This document shows, in pieces, positions 63,801-64,000 of a stretch of DNA of 64,000 nucleotides; within the stretch, counting starts at the first letter, position 1, and every line of letters starts with the position of its first letter. Under the pieces are notes generated by a model, which did not search any database, was not told where the DNA came from, and saw only the letters and a program-made list of their open reading frames with translations. The DNA is from Hybos culiciformis. Taxonomy: Eukaryota > Arthropoda > Insecta > Diptera > Hybotidae. Made by a program: the position numbers and the translations under genes. The DNA lies in contig OZ023274.1 in assembly GCA_964007475.1 (NCBI GenBank), positions 97,039,322 to 97,103,321 on the forward strand, in the 5' to 3' direction.

Positions 63801-64000
63801 GAACTTTTAATGCTTTCATTAGCTTCATTAGATGATATGGCAAACATTTTTTAATTAATTTCCATTGCAAGTTTAAGACATATAACATATGCATACATAA
63901 AATAACTTTTTTTTGTAAATTATATGTGGGTAATGTATATGAATGTGTATCGGAAAAAAAAATTATGGTTAACCCATATTTTTTATTTATTTATTTTTTT
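57837..64000. other. 5' flank of the GPCR gene, no recognised gene
   Basis: AT-rich. Open frames up to 97 codons (60684-60977) are driven by base composition and have no recognisable motif. Contains a short inverted-repeat element (61522-61673) and two direct copies of ACAGACGAGTTGAATA (near 60109 and 60271). Receptor promoter and untranslated exons probably lie here but could not be placed. Confidence 0.6.
61522..61673. mobile_element. 152-bp MITE-like element with CACAGAGAAAT ends
   Basis: CACAGAGAAATAC at the left and ATTTCTCTGTG at the right are inverted copies. The flanks are similar (CTATAAG against CTATATAAG), suggesting an imperfect target-site duplication. Non-coding. Confidence 0.55.

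Overview
The window is very AT-rich (long A/T runs throughout), with sparse multi-exon genes, canonical GT-AG introns, microsatellites and many short inverted-repeat transposons. This is animal nuclear DNA. The receptor and kinase families, and a zinc-finger-carrying transposon type common in arthropods, point to an insect. The species cannot be fixed from sequence alone.

Layout. (1) 2.7-5.8 kb, minus strand: two adjacent intronless genes for secreted leucine-rich-repeat proteins (429 and 421 aa), clearly paralogous. (2) 8.7-17.1 kb: a segmental duplication. Each copy carries an intronless plus-strand gene (193 and 195 aa) for an unrecognised Lys/Pro-rich protein with an Ala-rich helix and a Cys-rich tail. 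Between the copies, on the minus strand, lie four exons or exon pieces of a focal adhesion kinase (Fak)-type kinase domain. The Fak piece has a 2-nt frameshift in the activation loop and a truncated catalytic-loop exon, and no other Fak exon was recognised in the window, so it looks like a degenerate duplicated fragment. (3) 17-33.5 kb: no convincing gene; several mobile elements, including a hAT-type MITE with GGAGTC repeats and a 1-kb terminal-inverted-repeat element with a tRNA-like segment. (4) 33.6-57.8 kb, minus strand: a complete ten-exon neuropeptide GPCR of the orexin/allatotropin-receptor-like type. All exon phases agree and give 824 codons plus stop, with a long N-terminal exon containing a poly-Asn tract. 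Its introns are full of MITEs and contain a LINE relic. (5) 57.8-64 kb: AT-rich flank without a recognised gene.

The most interesting material is the duplicated orphan gene pair with its broken Fak fragment, where an empty site dates one transposon insertion relative to the duplication; the hand-assembled receptor; and several non-autonomous transposons whose target-site duplications can be read directly. No CRISPR array, rRNA gene or intact tRNA was seen. I found no clearly new molecular system; the orphan gene family is the best candidate for undescribed biology.
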